Source of the DNA: Hyphomicrobiales bacterium
Lineage (GTDB): Bacteria; Pseudomonadota; Alphaproteobacteria; Rhizobiales; Rhizobiaceae
Assembly: GCA_900468535.1 (NCBI GenBank)
Contig: UBTY01000012.1
Location: 124,001-188,000, forward strand
DNA length: 64,000 nt
Reading direction: 5' to 3'
Positions 16,664-24,955 of this stretch are shown here, piece after piece. The position numbers and the translations under genes are program-made. A model generated the notes under the pieces. It searched no databases. It was not told where the DNA came from and saw only the letters and a list, made by a program, of their open reading frames with translations. The stretch's first letter is position 1; every line of letters starts with the position of its first letter.

Positions 16664-17823
16664 CACGCCGCTCCCGCCATGTCCCATTCTCTGAGCACGT
16701 CGCTGTCCGACTCACTCGCGGACCGTTGTGCCGCAAAGATCGCGAAATCGCCAGCCGTCATCAGTCGCGCCAATGCCCAGATCGACATCGCCCGGACAAC
16801 GGGGGAGGCGTCGGATGCAAGCAGGCGACATTGCGGAATCAGCTGCGCATCGCCGGAATTGCCGGCTGCGATCAGGACGTTCCTGATGAAGCGATCCCGT
16901 CCGATGCGCTTGACCGGGGAGCCGCTGAAGAACGCGCGAAAGCCCGGATCGTCGAGCGTAAGCAGGTCGGCGATCGATGGCTCCTTGAGGTCTTCGCGCG
17001 CCCGGAGCTTCATCTCGGATGCCTCGCTGGCAAACTTGTTCCAGGGACAGGCGGCGAGACAGTCGTCGCAGCCGTAGATGCGGTTTCCGATCAGCGGTCG
17101 GAGTGCCGGGTCTATCGGCCCCTTGTGCTCGATCGTGAGATAGGAAATGCAGCGGCGCGCGTCGATCTGGTAGGGAGCCGGAAAGGCATCGGTCGGACAG
17201 GCGTCGAGACAGGCGCGGCACGAACCGCAATGGTCCTTCTCCGCCGCGTCGATCGCAAGCTCCGCCGTCGTGAACATCGATCCGAGGAACAGCCAGGAGC
17301 CATGCTCGCGACTGACAAGATTGGTGTGCTTGCCTTGCCAGCCGAGCCCCGCGGCGGCGGCTAGAGGTTTCTCCATGACGGGCGCGGTATCGACAAAGAC
17401 CTTGACGTCAGCCCCCGCTCGCGCGGCAAAGCGTGTGGCGATCTCCTTCAGCCGGCCCTTGATGACGTCGTGATAATCGCGATTGCGGGCATAGACCGAG
17501 ATGGCAGCCTTGTCGGGCTTCTCCAGAATGCCGCGGGGATCCTCGTCTGGCGCGTAGTTGAGGCCGAAAACGACGACAGATCTGACGTCGCTCCAGAGCG
17601 TGCGCGGATCGCCGCGCCGGTCGCGGGTCTCGGCCATCCACTCCATCGTCCCGTGGCGGCCTTCATCGAGGAATATGCCGAGACGGTCCTTGGCCTCGGG
17701 AATGGAATCCGGCCGGGTGATCCTGCAGAGGTCGAAACCCTGCGCTTCGGCCTCGCTCCGCACGAACGCGGTCAACGTGGCGAGACGCTTCTGTTCCTTC
17801 GCCTCTGCAGTTCGTTCGGGCAT
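16663..17823 (-). CDS. queG: Epoxyqueuosine reductase
   Basis: 386 aa. Reduces epoxyqueuosine to queuosine in the tRNA anticodon, using cobalamin and two [4Fe-4S] clusters. The cluster ligands are visible: C199, C202, C205 and C209 ([12 protein letters not shown]), plus C225, C252, C255 and C259 (CDDCLAACP). The catalytic aspartate is D145 in [10 protein letters not shown]. The C-terminal part contains a HEAT-like extension. The gene follows the GST gene by 12 nt and overlaps the next gene by one base. No other queuosine genes (queC, D, E, F, tgt) are in the window. Confidence 0.95.
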   Translation of the reverse strand: MPERTAEAKEQKRLATLTAFVRSEAEAQGFDLCRITRPDSIPEAKDRLGIFLDEGRHGTMEWMAETRDRRGDPRTLWSDVRSVVVFGLNYAPDEDPRGILEKPDKAAISVYARNRDYHDVIKGRLKEIATRFAARAGADVKVFVDTAPVMEKPLAAAAGLGWQGKHTNLVSREHGSWLFLGSMFTTAELAIDAAEKDHCGSCRACLDACPTDAFPAPYQIDARRCISYLTIEHKGPIDPALRPLIGNRIYGCDDCLAACPWNKFASEASEMKLRAREDLKEPSIADLLTLDDPGFRAFFSGSPVKRIGRDRFIRNVLIAAGNSGDAQLIPQCRLLASDASPVVRAMSIWALARLMTAGDFAIFAAQRSASESDSDVLREWDMAGAA

Positions 17824-17835
17824 GGCTGCCCTCCG

Positions 17836-18528
17836 TCAGAAGTCCAGATCTGCGTAGTGCGACGTCGGTGTCAGTCCGCGCACACGCTCTGTCAGCAGCG
17901 GGCGGAAGGAGGGGCGCGACTTCATGCGCTGATACCACTCCTTGACCATCGGTGATTCCGACCAGTCGATCTCCCCGAGATAATCGAGGATCGAAACGGA
18001 CGAAGCGGCAGCAAGATCGGCGTAGCTCATCCGCTCGCCGGCAAGCCACTGGCGCGAGCCTGCGAGCCAGGTCAGATATTTCATGTGCTGGCGGATGTTG
18101 GCGCGCGCCGTGCGCAGGATCTTCGAGTCAGGAGCGCCACCGCCCTGATCCGCCGTCATCTGAAGCTTGTAGACGCGCTCGCGCGCCAGCGGCTTGGTGA
18201 CATCCGTTTCCATTTTCTGCATGAACCATTCGGTCAGCCGGCGGATTTCCGCGCGCTGGAAGGGGTCTTCCGCCAGCAGGCGCCGGTCGCGCTTGAGCAC
18301 GCCATGGGTCTCGTCGAGATATTCGGAGATGACGGTCGCGCCACAGAGCGCGCGCATGCTGTCATCGACGTAGACAGGAAGCGTTCCGGCCGGGTTCAGC
18401 GCCAGGAAGTCGCGGCGCTTTTCCCAGGTTTGTTCCTCGATCAGATCTGCCTGATACCCGTATTCGGTCAGGATCAGGCGAACGAAGCGTGACGCGGATG
18501 ACATGGGGTGATGGTAGAGCGTGGGCAT
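17836..18528 (-). CDS. Glutathione S-transferase family protein
   Basis: 230 aa. An N-terminal thioredoxin-like domain (TLYHHPMSSASRFVRLILTEYG, with the cis-Pro segment NPAGTLPVYVDD and the glutathione-binding ISEYLDETH) is followed by an all-helical C-terminal domain with LAGERMSYADLAAASSVSILDYLG. It probably conjugates or reduces small electrophiles using glutathione; glutathione synthetase (gshB) is also in this window. It is the first gene of a GST-queG-SDR operon and divergent from uppP. Substrate class cannot be given. Confidence 0.88.
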   Translation of the reverse strand: MPTLYHHPMSSASRFVRLILTEYGYQADLIEEQTWEKRRDFLALNPAGTLPVYVDDSMRALCGATVISEYLDETHGVLKRDRRLLAEDPFQRAEIRRLTEWFMQKMETDVTKPLARERVYKLQMTADQGGGAPDSKILRTARANIRQHMKYLTWLAGSRQWLAGERMSYADLAAASSVSILDYLGEIDWSESPMVKEWYQRMKSRPSFRPLLTERVRGLTPTSHYADLDF

Positions 18529-18795
18529 CGAGACTCGAATTTTTTGAGGGGTGTAGCACGTTGCAGGAGCGCGATGATTATAGCGCCCTAGTCATGACTC
18601 ATTCGTTGAAGCTATAGGAGTTTGGCCCCTCCAATACAAGCGAGTCGGGCTGCCCAACGCTTGGCAAAGGAAGCACATGTGGCTGAAAAATCCCCCTATG
18701 GCCAATCCTGGCCGTCGCCACGCCTTTGTCGCATGAAGAAGATCGCGCCTCCCCAATCGGCCTAAGTCTGAGCGAACCGCTAACCGGAGACATTT
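18529..18795. other. Divergent intergenic region, GST and uppP
   Basis: 267 nt between two divergent start codons. It must hold promoters for both directions. I see no convincing inverted repeat, small gene or RNA; a 64-codon minus-strand frame lacks a ribosome site and coding character. Confidence 0.5.
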
Positions 18796-19593
18796 ATGGA
18801 ATACATAAACTCAATACTTCTGGGTGTTATCGAGGGCATTACCGAGTTTCTGCCGATCTCGAGCACCGGCCACCTTATCATTGCCGAACAATGGCTGGGC
18901 CACCGCTCGGACATGTTCAACATCGTGATCCAGGCCGGCGCGATCCTCGCCGTCACCATCATCTACTGGCGCCGTCTTCTTGACCTGGTGCTTGGCTGGC
19001 AAGATCCGAAGAACCGGGCCTACGCCGGCAAGCTCATCCTGGCCTTCCTCATCACTGCGGTTCTTGGCTTGATCGTCAAGAAACTCGGCTTCGAGCTTCC
19101 CGAGACGGCAACCCCGATCGCCTGGGCGCTCATCATCGGCGGTTTCTGGATGATCTTCGCCGAATGGGCTGCCGCCCGCCGCCCGCCGCATAAGGAAATC
19201 ACCTGGCTGGTTGCCATCCTCGTCGGCATTGCTCAGGTGGTCGCCGGTGTCTTCCCGGGAACCTCGCGCTCCGGCGCCACGATCTTCGTTGCCATGCTGG
19301 CCGGAACCGGCAACCGCGCCGCTGCCACGGAATTCGCATTCCTCGTCGGCATCCCGACGATGTATGCGGCAAGCGCCTATGAACTGCTGAAGACCTTCAA
19401 GGATGGCGGTGCCGCGAACGAAGACTGGACGGGACTGGGAATCGCTTTCGTCGTCTCGACTATCGTTGCCTTCGTCGCGGTCAAATGGCTGCTGTCCTAT
19501 ATCAGGAGCAACCGCTTCACGCTGTTTGCGATCTACCGCATCATTCTCGGCGTCGCGCTGCTCGGCATGGCCGCAGCAGGCATCATCGCCTAA
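18796..19593 (+). CDS. uppP: Undecaprenyl-diphosphatase
   Basis: 265 aa integral membrane protein of the BacA/UppP family with about seven to eight helices. It dephosphorylates undecaprenyl diphosphate on the periplasmic side and so recycles the lipid carrier for peptidoglycan and surface polysaccharide. The two active-site segments are EGITEFLPISSTGHLI near residues 13-28 and FPGTSRSGATIF near residue 155, including the catalytic Glu and Arg. The ATG is preceded by CCGGAGAC. Downstream lies an unusual series of hairpins (19593-19735) that appears to form its 3' untranslated region. Confidence 0.96.
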   Translation: MEYINSILLGVIEGITEFLPISSTGHLIIAEQWLGHRSDMFNIVIQAGAILAVTIIYWRRLLDLVLGWQDPKNRAYAGKLILAFLITAVLGLIVKKLGFELPETATPIAWALIIGGFWMIFAEWAAARRPPHKEITWLVAILVGIAQVVAGVFPGTSRSGATIFVAMLAGTGNRAAATEFAFLVGIPTMYAASAYELLKTFKDGGAANEDWTGLGIAFVVSTIVAFVAVKWLLSYIRSNRFTLFAIYRIILGVALLGMAAAGIIA

Positions 19594-19741
19594 GCCCATC
19601 GGGGCTCACGCATTCGCGCCTAAGGGCGCGAATGCAAAACGATTATCGGCGCAGGACGCCGCGTGTTTGGGAAATCGTAATGGCAGTTTCAGCTGCCCGG
19701 CATCCAAGATGCCAAGGCCGGCTCAGGAAGCCGGCATTTTG
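19593..19741 (+). ncRNA. Array of six hairpins: structured 3' UTR or small RNA candidate
   Basis: Six perfect stem-loops are packed into 143 nt: 19593-19606 (AGCCC/GGGCT), 19610-19635 (11-bp stem GCATTCGCGCC with 4-nt loop TAAG), 19647-19661 (CGGCG/CGCCG), 19682-19697 (GGCAG/CTGCC), 19699-19713 (GGCATC/GATGCC) and 19717-19735 (GCCGGCT/AGCCGGC). The last is followed by ATTTTGTT. The third and sixth share the loop CAGGA. Nothing codes here. It may be a long structured uppP 3' UTR, a processed small RNA, or a cluster of palindromic repeats; I do not recognise a known RNA family. Confidence 0.5.
19717..19741 (+). terminator. Terminator downstream of uppP
   Basis: GCCGGCT (19717-19723) and AGCCGGC (19729-19735) pair as a 7-bp GC-rich stem with loop CAGGA, followed on the plus strand by ATTTTGTTAT. 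It ends the uppP transcript or the hairpin RNA. It lies just before the tail of the minus-strand small gene. Confidence 0.65.
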
Positions 19742-19894
19742 TTATCGGCTGATCGAGCCGGTCTCGCAGGGATCCACGCCATAGGCCGGCGAGCATTCGC
19801 CTTTCACGGCCGCGACGGAGCCCGGCGCAACGAACGAACCTGCCAGAATAACCAGCGCCGCGCACGCGAACAGAAGCGCGATTGACCTACCCAT
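19742..19894 (-). CDS. Small exported protein, 50 aa, unknown function
   Basis: ATG at 19892-19894, TAA at 19742-19744. The protein begins MGRSIALLFACAALVILAG and continues SFVAPGSVAAVKGECSPAYG, ending with DPCETGSISR. A basic start, a 15-residue hydrophobic core and an SVA-A type cleavage site make a good secretion signal. The mature part would be about 21 residues with two cysteines, suitable for one disulphide bond. An AAAGG-like site lies about nine bases before the ATG. The clear signal-peptide pattern speaks for a real gene, but I know no family for it. Confidence 0.6.
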   Translation of the reverse strand: MGRSIALLFACAALVILAGSFVAPGSVAAVKGECSPAYGVDPCETGSISR

Positions 19895-20116
19895 CGAGAA
19901 AAGCCTTTCAAGTCATTTGAGCACGCCGTGGCGAGGCGCTGAGTCCATCCACAACGCGCGGGGTGTGTAGTCAGAGGAATGACAAATAGCAATAAACGTT
20001 CCTGCTAAATTTGGTGTTAATTCCGCTAATTTTCCCATGCGACTTTTATGCAACGTTCGGTCGGCCCAAAGTGTGGAAAACACGCGCGCCGAGGGGTCGA
20101 TTGTAGAGCCGCGGAC

Positions 20117-20154
20117 AAACAAAAACGCCGCCTGCGGGTGTCGCAGGCGGCGTT
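20117..20154 (-). terminator. Strong terminator of the NDUFA9-like gene
   Basis: AACGCCGCCTGCG (20124-20136) and CGCAGGCGGCGTT (20142-20154) form a perfect 13-bp stem with a 5-nt loop. On the minus strand the stem is followed by TTTTTGTTT. It ends transcription 26 nt after the stop codon at 20180. Confidence 0.88.
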
Positions 20155-20179
20155 CGATTCACGCGATGTAATGCTGGGC

Positions 20180-21160
20180 TCAGGCGGCCTTGCCGGAGCC
20201 CGTGTACTGGCCATGCGGGCGGTACTGAACGAGATAGGATCCGATCACGGAGTTTACCATCGTCGGAGCAACACCGATGTCCTTCAAGGTGCGGCCTTCG
20301 GCAACGGCTTCCTTGGAAACGACGTTGTCCTTCTTCAGCAGCCGGACCTGATCGGCGGTGATCGGAGGCGCGACGAACGGCACGAGCGAGGCAACGCTGC
20401 CGATCAGCGACGCGATGCCGAAGGGAATGGAAACGAGCGGGTTCTTGCGGCTCGTTGCCTTCAGCACGGCCTGGAGACAGTCGCGGAAGCTCAGCACCTC
20501 GGGTCCGCCGAGTTCGTAGGTTTTGCCTGCCTCGACCTTGCCCTCGATTGCCTTCGCAACGGCCTCGGCAACGTCGACGACGTAGACCGGCTGGAACTTC
20601 GTCTTGCCGCCGCCGATCAACGGCAGGGCAGGCGCGGTCCGCGCCATGTCGGCGAACTTGTTGAAGAAATTATCCTCGGGTCCGAAAACGATCGACGGGC
20701 GGTAGATGATGGCATCCGGCTTTACCGAATGGATGGCTGCTTCGGCGCGGCCCTTGGTGCGGGCATAGGCCGAGTCGGAATGCGCGTTTGCGCCAAGCGC
20801 CGAGATATGGACGAGCTTGGCGCCGACGCCGCGGGCTGCCTCGGCAACGGCGCGCGCGCCGAATTCCTGGACCGCCTCGAAGGAGTTGCGGCCTGCTTCG
20901 TGCAGGATGCCGACGCAGTTGACGACGAAGTCAGCGCCGTCGACCGCACGGTCGATCGAGTTGCGGTAGCGCAGGTTGGCCTGGACGAAGGAAATCTGGC
21001 CGACATTGCCGAGCGGCTGCAGGAAGCCTGCGAGATCAGGGCGGCGAACGGCGACGCGGATGCGGTAGCCGCGCTTGGCCAGCGCACGGACGACATGCCT
21101 GCCGATGAAGCCGGACCCTCCGAACACGGTAACGAGTGGCGGCAGGTTGGCAAGGGTCAT
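20180..21160 (-). CDS. NDUFA9-type NAD(P)-binding complex I-associated protein
   Basis: 326 aa atypical SDR. It opens with PLVTVFGGSGFIGRHVVRALAKRGY, the Rossmann nucleotide-binding loop, and contains VVNCVGILHEAG, HISALGAN and YRPSIVFGPEDNFFNKFA, all typical of the complex I NDUFA9 subfamily. In eukaryotes this protein is an accessory subunit of respiratory complex I. In alphaproteobacteria it is a separate soluble or membrane-attached protein whose role in complex I is assumed, not shown here. No nuo genes are in the window. It ends at a strong terminator and is preceded on the same strand by the DUF1330 gene (112 nt gap). Confidence 0.87.
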   Translation of the reverse strand: MTLANLPPLVTVFGGSGFIGRHVVRALAKRGYRIRVAVRRPDLAGFLQPLGNVGQISFVQANLRYRNSIDRAVDGADFVVNCVGILHEAGRNSFEAVQEFGARAVAEAARGVGAKLVHISALGANAHSDSAYARTKGRAEAAIHSVKPDAIIYRPSIVFGPEDNFFNKFADMARTAPALPLIGGGKTKFQPVYVVDVAEAVAKAIEGKVEAGKTYELGGPEVLSFRDCLQAVLKATSRKNPLVSIPFGIASLIGSVASLVPFVAPPITADQVRLLKKDNVVSKEAVAEGRTLKDIGVAPTMVNSVIGSYLVQYRPHGQYTGSGKAA

Positions 21161-21272
21161 GGCAGGCTCCTCGAAAGGCTCGGTTGTGTGGTCGATATGG
21201 TTTCGTCTTAGACCAATCGCGGCGCGACGAAAAGGGCCATCGCGCCGCAGTTCTCATGGCTCGGAACTCGTC

Positions 21273-21560
21273 TCAGATGCCTTCGACGACGACCATCTCG
21301 GCATCGGCGATTTCCTGGCGGATTTTCGCGGCGATCTGGTACTCAGGCGAGTTGTAGCAATCGACGGCGTGCTGCATCGAGGGAAACTCGATGACCACGT
21401 TGCGTGCACGCGACTGGCCTTCGAGCTCGGTAATCGCGCCGCCACGGGCGAGGAAGTTGGCGCCGTATTTCTCGAAGGCCGGCTTTGCCGCTGCGACATA
21501 ATCCTTGTAGCGATCGGGTTCGCGTACATCGACGCGTGCGATCCAGTATCCTTTTGCCAT
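21273..21560 (-). CDS. DUF1330 domain-containing protein
   Basis: 95 aa. The dimeric alpha-beta barrel-like DUF1330 fold is recognised from KGYWIARVDVREPDRYKDY at the start and VVIEFPSMQHAVDCYNSPEY in the second half. The conserved YxxYxxA and SPEYQ elements are present. Function of the family is unknown; it resembles small monooxygenase-like stress proteins. It follows pyrF on the minus strand after 26 nt and is probably co-transcribed with it. Confidence 0.88.
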   Translation of the reverse strand: MAKGYWIARVDVREPDRYKDYVAAAKPAFEKYGANFLARGGAITELEGQSRARNVVIEFPSMQHAVDCYNSPEYQIAAKIRQEIADAEMVVVEGI

Positions 21561-21586
21561 CTGACGTCTCCCTGGCTTTTTTAGAA

Positions 21587-22282
21587 TTATTGAAGGGCAG
21601 CCGACATTTCGGCGAGGATCGCGCGCGCGGCCTCGCGGGGATCCGCAGCCTTCACGATCGGGCGGGCAACGACCAGATGGCTGGAGCCGGCCTTCAGCGC
21701 ATCGCCGGGCGTCATCACGCGCTTCTGGTCGCCCTTGTCGGCGCCGGCAGGGCGGATGCCCGGCGTGACGAGCGCCATATCGGGGCCGATGATCTTGCGC
21801 ACGGCCGCGGATTCTTCCGCGGAGCAGACGATGCCGCCCATTCCGGCGAGATGCGCCTGTTCGGCGCGTCGCAGCACGAGCGTATGCGGATCGTACTCGT
21901 AGCCGGCAGCGATCAGATCCTGCTCGTCCATCGACGTTAGCACGGTGACGCCGAGGAGACAGAGGTCGGAGCCCTTCGCGGCCTCGACCGCAGCCTTCAT
22001 CGCCTTCGGATAAGCATGCAGCGTCAGCATCGACATGCCCATCTTGGCGATGTTTTCGACGCCGGATGCGACCGTGTTGTCGATGTCGAGCAGCTTCATG
22101 TCGAGGAAGATCTTCTTGCCGCTTTTGGCAAGATCACGCGCAAATTCCAGGCCACCGGCAAAGGCCAGCTGATAGCCGATCTTGTAGAATACCACGTCGT
22201 CGCCGAGCGTATTGACGATCCGTTCGGCTTCGCCAAGCGTTGGAACATCCAGCCCGACGATCAGGCGTTCGCGTGCGTCCAT
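21587..22282 (-). CDS. pyrF: Orotidine 5'-phosphate decarboxylase
   Basis: 231 aa. Decarboxylates OMP to UMP, the last step of de novo pyrimidine synthesis. Motifs in order: [14 protein letters not shown] at the start, FYKIGYQL, the catalytic [15 protein letters not shown] with the Asp-Lys-Asp network, VTVLTSM, and the phosphate-binding LVTPGIRP and VVARPIV. The start at ATG 22280-22282 gives the family N-terminus; 30 extra upstream codons overlap the preceding gene's end. It follows the histidine phosphatase gene with almost no gap, so pmtA, the phosphatase, pyrF and DUF1330 form one minus-strand unit. Confidence 0.96.
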   Translation of the reverse strand: MDARERLIVGLDVPTLGEAERIVNTLGDDVVFYKIGYQLAFAGGLEFARDLAKSGKKIFLDMKLLDIDNTVASGVENIAKMGMSMLTLHAYPKAMKAAVEAAKGSDLCLLGVTVLTSMDEQDLIAAGYEYDPHTLVLRRAEQAHLAGMGGIVCSAEESAAVRKIIGPDMALVTPGIRPAGADKGDQKRVMTPGDALKAGSSHLVVARPIVKAADPREAARAILAEMSAALQ

Positions 22283-22283
22283 C

Positions 22284-22871
22284 TCACATCCATCCCTGCC
22301 ACTCTTCGATAGGCGTCCAGTCGCACGATAGGCGCTGATCTGCAAGGCTGAAACAATAGAGATTGCCGCCACCGCCGGGCTGATCGCCGTCGCGCCGGAT
22401 CGCCCGGCCCTGAAGGTGGCATTTCAGCAGCGTGCCAACGCCGCCGTGCCCGACAAACGCGATGGGCAGGGCGGGATCATGCGTCGCAAGGATATCGGTG
22501 ACGGCCGAAACGATACGCTGTTGTGCATCGATTGCGCGCTCCCAACCCCGGAAGCTCTCCTCGGGGTGGGCAAAAAACCAGTCGGCAGCCTTTTCGAACT
22601 CCGGCGGCGGCAGGAAGCCGGTTGCCGTGCGATCGTTCTCATGCATGCCGGGGACGATTTCTACGGTCAGCCCAGCCGCGACCGCAAGGATCTCGGCGGT
22701 CTCGATCGCCTTCGTCTCGTCGCTGGAAACCACCCGCCGCAACTGCCTTGCCCAACCGCTTTCGGCCGCCTTGCCGGCGCGTGCGGCCCCGATGTCCGAT
22801 AATCCCCATTTCGGCACGGGGACGTCGGGGTCGATCTTCACCTGCGGGTGCGTGATATAGAGGCCGAACAC
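22284..22871 (-). CDS. Histidine phosphatase superfamily protein, variant motif
   Basis: 195 aa from a GTG at 22869-22871, four bases after the pmtA stop. The fold is that of the phosphoglycerate mutase-like superfamily, but the usual RHG signature reads THP (LYITHPQV, His8). The second arginine region reads [12 protein letters not shown], with Lys where Arg is usual. The second catalytic His is H142 in VGHGGVG, and an acidic residue lies in HENDR. The catalytic histidine pair is thus kept while the phosphate-pocket arginines differ. Substrate unknown. Because pmtA is adjacent, a lipid-related or phosphate-ester substrate is possible, but this is speculation. Confidence 0.78.
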   Translation of the reverse strand: MFGLYITHPQVKIDPDVPVPKWGLSDIGAARAGKAAESGWARQLRRVVSSDETKAIETAEILAVAAGLTVEIVPGMHENDRTATGFLPPPEFEKAADWFFAHPEESFRGWERAIDAQQRIVSAVTDILATHDPALPIAFVGHGGVGTLLKCHLQGRAIRRDGDQPGGGGNLYCFSLADQRLSCDWTPIEEWQGWM

Positions 22872-22875
22872 CGGT

Positions 22876-23469
22876 TCAGCCGCGCCGGTAGATCCAGAGC
22901 TGCGCCGGTGGAATATTCCGGACGATGAAGTCGAAGTGCTGGATATGATAACGATCCGGCCGCGCGATGATCGGCGACACGGCGCCATAGGAAATCTGCA
23001 CCACGGGCCGGCCGGCCGGCAGGCGATCAAGCAGGCTTTCGAGAAGGGCGATGCGGGCCTGCATCGGGAAGTTCAGGAGCGGCACGGCGGAGATCACGGA
23101 ATCGAACTTCTGGTCTCTCAGTTCGCCGAGCGTCTTGTCGAGATTGAATGCGTCGCCGTTGATGAAGTTCACGCCCGGATAAAGCCGGAGCAGGTGTTCG
23201 TAGAAATCAGTCGAGTACTCGATGGCAACCAGATTTTCCGGCTTCACGCCGCGCCCGAGGATCGCCTTTGTGATCGCTCCGGTACCGGGACCGAGCTCGA
23301 GGACAGGCAGGCCAGAGTGGGTGTTGACGACACTCGCCATCTTCCGGGCTGTTATGGAGGAGGTGGGAACGATCGAGCCGACTGTCTTTGGCCCCTGCAT
23401 CATCCCCTTGAAGAAACGAATCTCTTCATCGAATTTCCTGCCAAGCCGTTCCTTCAGGCGCAAAGCCAT
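22876..23469 (-). CDS. pmtA: Phospholipid N-methyltransferase (phosphatidylethanolamine)
   Basis: 197 aa. It methylates phosphatidylethanolamine stepwise to phosphatidylcholine with SAM. The sequence strongly resembles the Sinorhizobium-type PmtA: the basic amphipathic N-terminus (LKERLGRKFDEEIRFFKG), which can dock to membranes, the SAM motif PVLELGPGTGAITKAIL, then GDAFNLD and VPLLNFP. Adjacency to dnaN also fits the rhizobial arrangement I remember. Phosphatidylcholine is a main rhizobial membrane lipid and important for host association. First gene of a likely pmtA, phosphatase, pyrF, DUF1330 transcript. Confidence 0.9.
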   Translation of the reverse strand: MALRLKERLGRKFDEEIRFFKGMMQGPKTVGSIVPTSSITARKMASVVNTHSGLPVLELGPGTGAITKAILGRGVKPENLVAIEYSTDFYEHLLRLYPGVNFINGDAFNLDKTLGELRDQKFDSVISAVPLLNFPMQARIALLESLLDRLPAGRPVVQISYGAVSPIIARPDRYHIQHFDFIVRNIPPAQLWIYRRG

Positions 23470-23585
23470 GCCCGTCCTCCTAGATATGCAACAAGCAGCC
23501 CGGTTCCTAATTGCAGTCAGTCGGGCCGAAAAACAAGGCCCGACGTCGCAATCGGCAAAGTTTGAGCAAGAAATGCGACGCGCGA

Positions 23586-24704
23586 CTAAACGCGCATCGG
23601 CATCAGTACATAAAGAGCGTCGTCACCAGCCGTGTCGCGAATGAGCGTCGGCGAGCCGGCATCGGCCAAAAGGAAGATCGCGGCGTCGCCCGAAAGCTGT
23701 GCGGTGATATCGAGCAGGTACTTCGCGTTGAAGCCGATCTCCATCGCATCCATGTCGTAACCGACGGCAACTTCTTCGGTGGCGCTGCCCGAATCCGGAT
23801 TGTTGACGGTGAGCAGCAGCTGCCCGTCGGAAAGGGCGAGCTTCACCGCGCGGCCGCGCTCCGAGGAAATCGTCGATACGCGGTCGACGGCCTGTGCGAA
23901 GGTCGTGCAATCGACGCGCATTTCCTTGTCATTGTTGGCAGGGATAACGCGCTGATAGTCGGGGAAGGTGCCGTCGATCAGCTTCGAGGTGATCACGATC
24001 GAGCCGATGCTGATGCGGATCTTGGCGTCCGAAACCTCGACGGTCACCATTGCGTCAGGCACATCGACGAGCTTCTGAAGCTCGCCCACCGTCTTGCGCG
24101 GGATGATGATGCCGGGCATGCCTTCCGAACCCGACGGCGCGTTGACGTCGGCGCGGGCGAGGCGGTGGCCGTCGGTCGCGACGGCGCGCAGCTTCAGGTC
24201 GCCTTCGCTTTCGATCGTGTGGAAGAAGATGCCGTTCAGATAGTAACGGGTTTCCTCGGTCGAGATCGCGAACTGCGTGCGATCGATCAGCATCTTGAGG
24301 TCGGTCGCCTTCAGCTTGAAGGTGTGGCTGAAGGTGCCGGCGGTCAGATCCGGGAAGTCGGACTCTGGCAGGCACTGCAGCGAGAACTTCGAGCGGCCGG
24401 ACTGGACCGTCATCGAGCCGCCGTCGGTGCTGGTCGCCAGAAGCACCTCGGATCCGTCGGAAAGCTTGCGCACGATGTCGTAGAGAAGATGCGCGGGAAC
24501 GGTCGTGGAGCCCGCCTGCTCGACGTTGGCAGGCGTCGCCTCGGTGATTTCGAGGTCGAGGTCGGTTGCCTTCATGTCCAGGTTCTGTCCTTCGGCGCGC
24601 AGCAGAATGTTGGACAGGATCGGGATCGTGTTCCGGCGTTCGACCACGCGATGTACGTGGTTCAGCGACTTCAAAAGGTTGGACCGCTCAATAGTAATAC
24701 GCAT
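23586..24704 (-). CDS. dnaN: DNA polymerase III beta subunit (sliding clamp)
   Basis: 372 aa, normal length. The clamp ring tethers polymerase III and repair proteins to DNA. Typical features are MRITIERSNLLKSLNHVHRVVERRNTIPILSN at the start, three repeated clamp domains, and the C-terminal ALYVLMPMRV that forms part of the peptide-binding cleft. The gene is monocistronic here, divergent from rsmI, with 251 nt in between; dnaA and recF are not in the window. The Ogt homologue in this window ends in a peptide (QQSLF) that could in principle bind this clamp. Confidence 0.98.
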   Translation of the reverse strand: MRITIERSNLLKSLNHVHRVVERRNTIPILSNILLRAEGQNLDMKATDLDLEITEATPANVEQAGSTTVPAHLLYDIVRKLSDGSEVLLATSTDGGSMTVQSGRSKFSLQCLPESDFPDLTAGTFSHTFKLKATDLKMLIDRTQFAISTEETRYYLNGIFFHTIESEGDLKLRAVATDGHRLARADVNAPSGSEGMPGIIIPRKTVGELQKLVDVPDAMVTVEVSDAKIRISIGSIVITSKLIDGTFPDYQRVIPANNDKEMRVDCTTFAQAVDRVSTISSERGRAVKLALSDGQLLLTVNNPDSGSATEEVAVGYDMDAMEIGFNAKYLLDITAQLSGDAAIFLLADAGSPTLIRDTAGDDALYVLMPMRV

Positions 24705-24955
24705 GGGATGCTACCGCTTTCGACCGTTACTGCTCGGGCGCCCATCATAGCGCGCCACAAGGAATGCCTTTGCCCAAAAGGACCGGAGTGGACAGGCAAA
24801 ATGGCAGAACTCTTAGGCCGATTGCAAGAGGCGCAAACGGAAGCGTCAATGCAATTGCTGTTTTCCGGTGCGATGCTCACAGAAATCGCGACGGCCTTGC
24901 CGAACTGCGAGGCCTCGCCCATAAAGACGGCGAAGCCAAAGGAAGTGGAAATATC

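Noticed and set aside
19593-19735. CRISPR array
   Set aside because: The hairpins are all different in sequence with irregular spacing; no repeated unit and no cas genes.
20037-20171. 44-codon plus-strand frame before the NDUFA9 terminator
   Set aside because: It reads through the terminator hairpin of the opposite gene, is Arg/Cys-rich and has no ribosome site.
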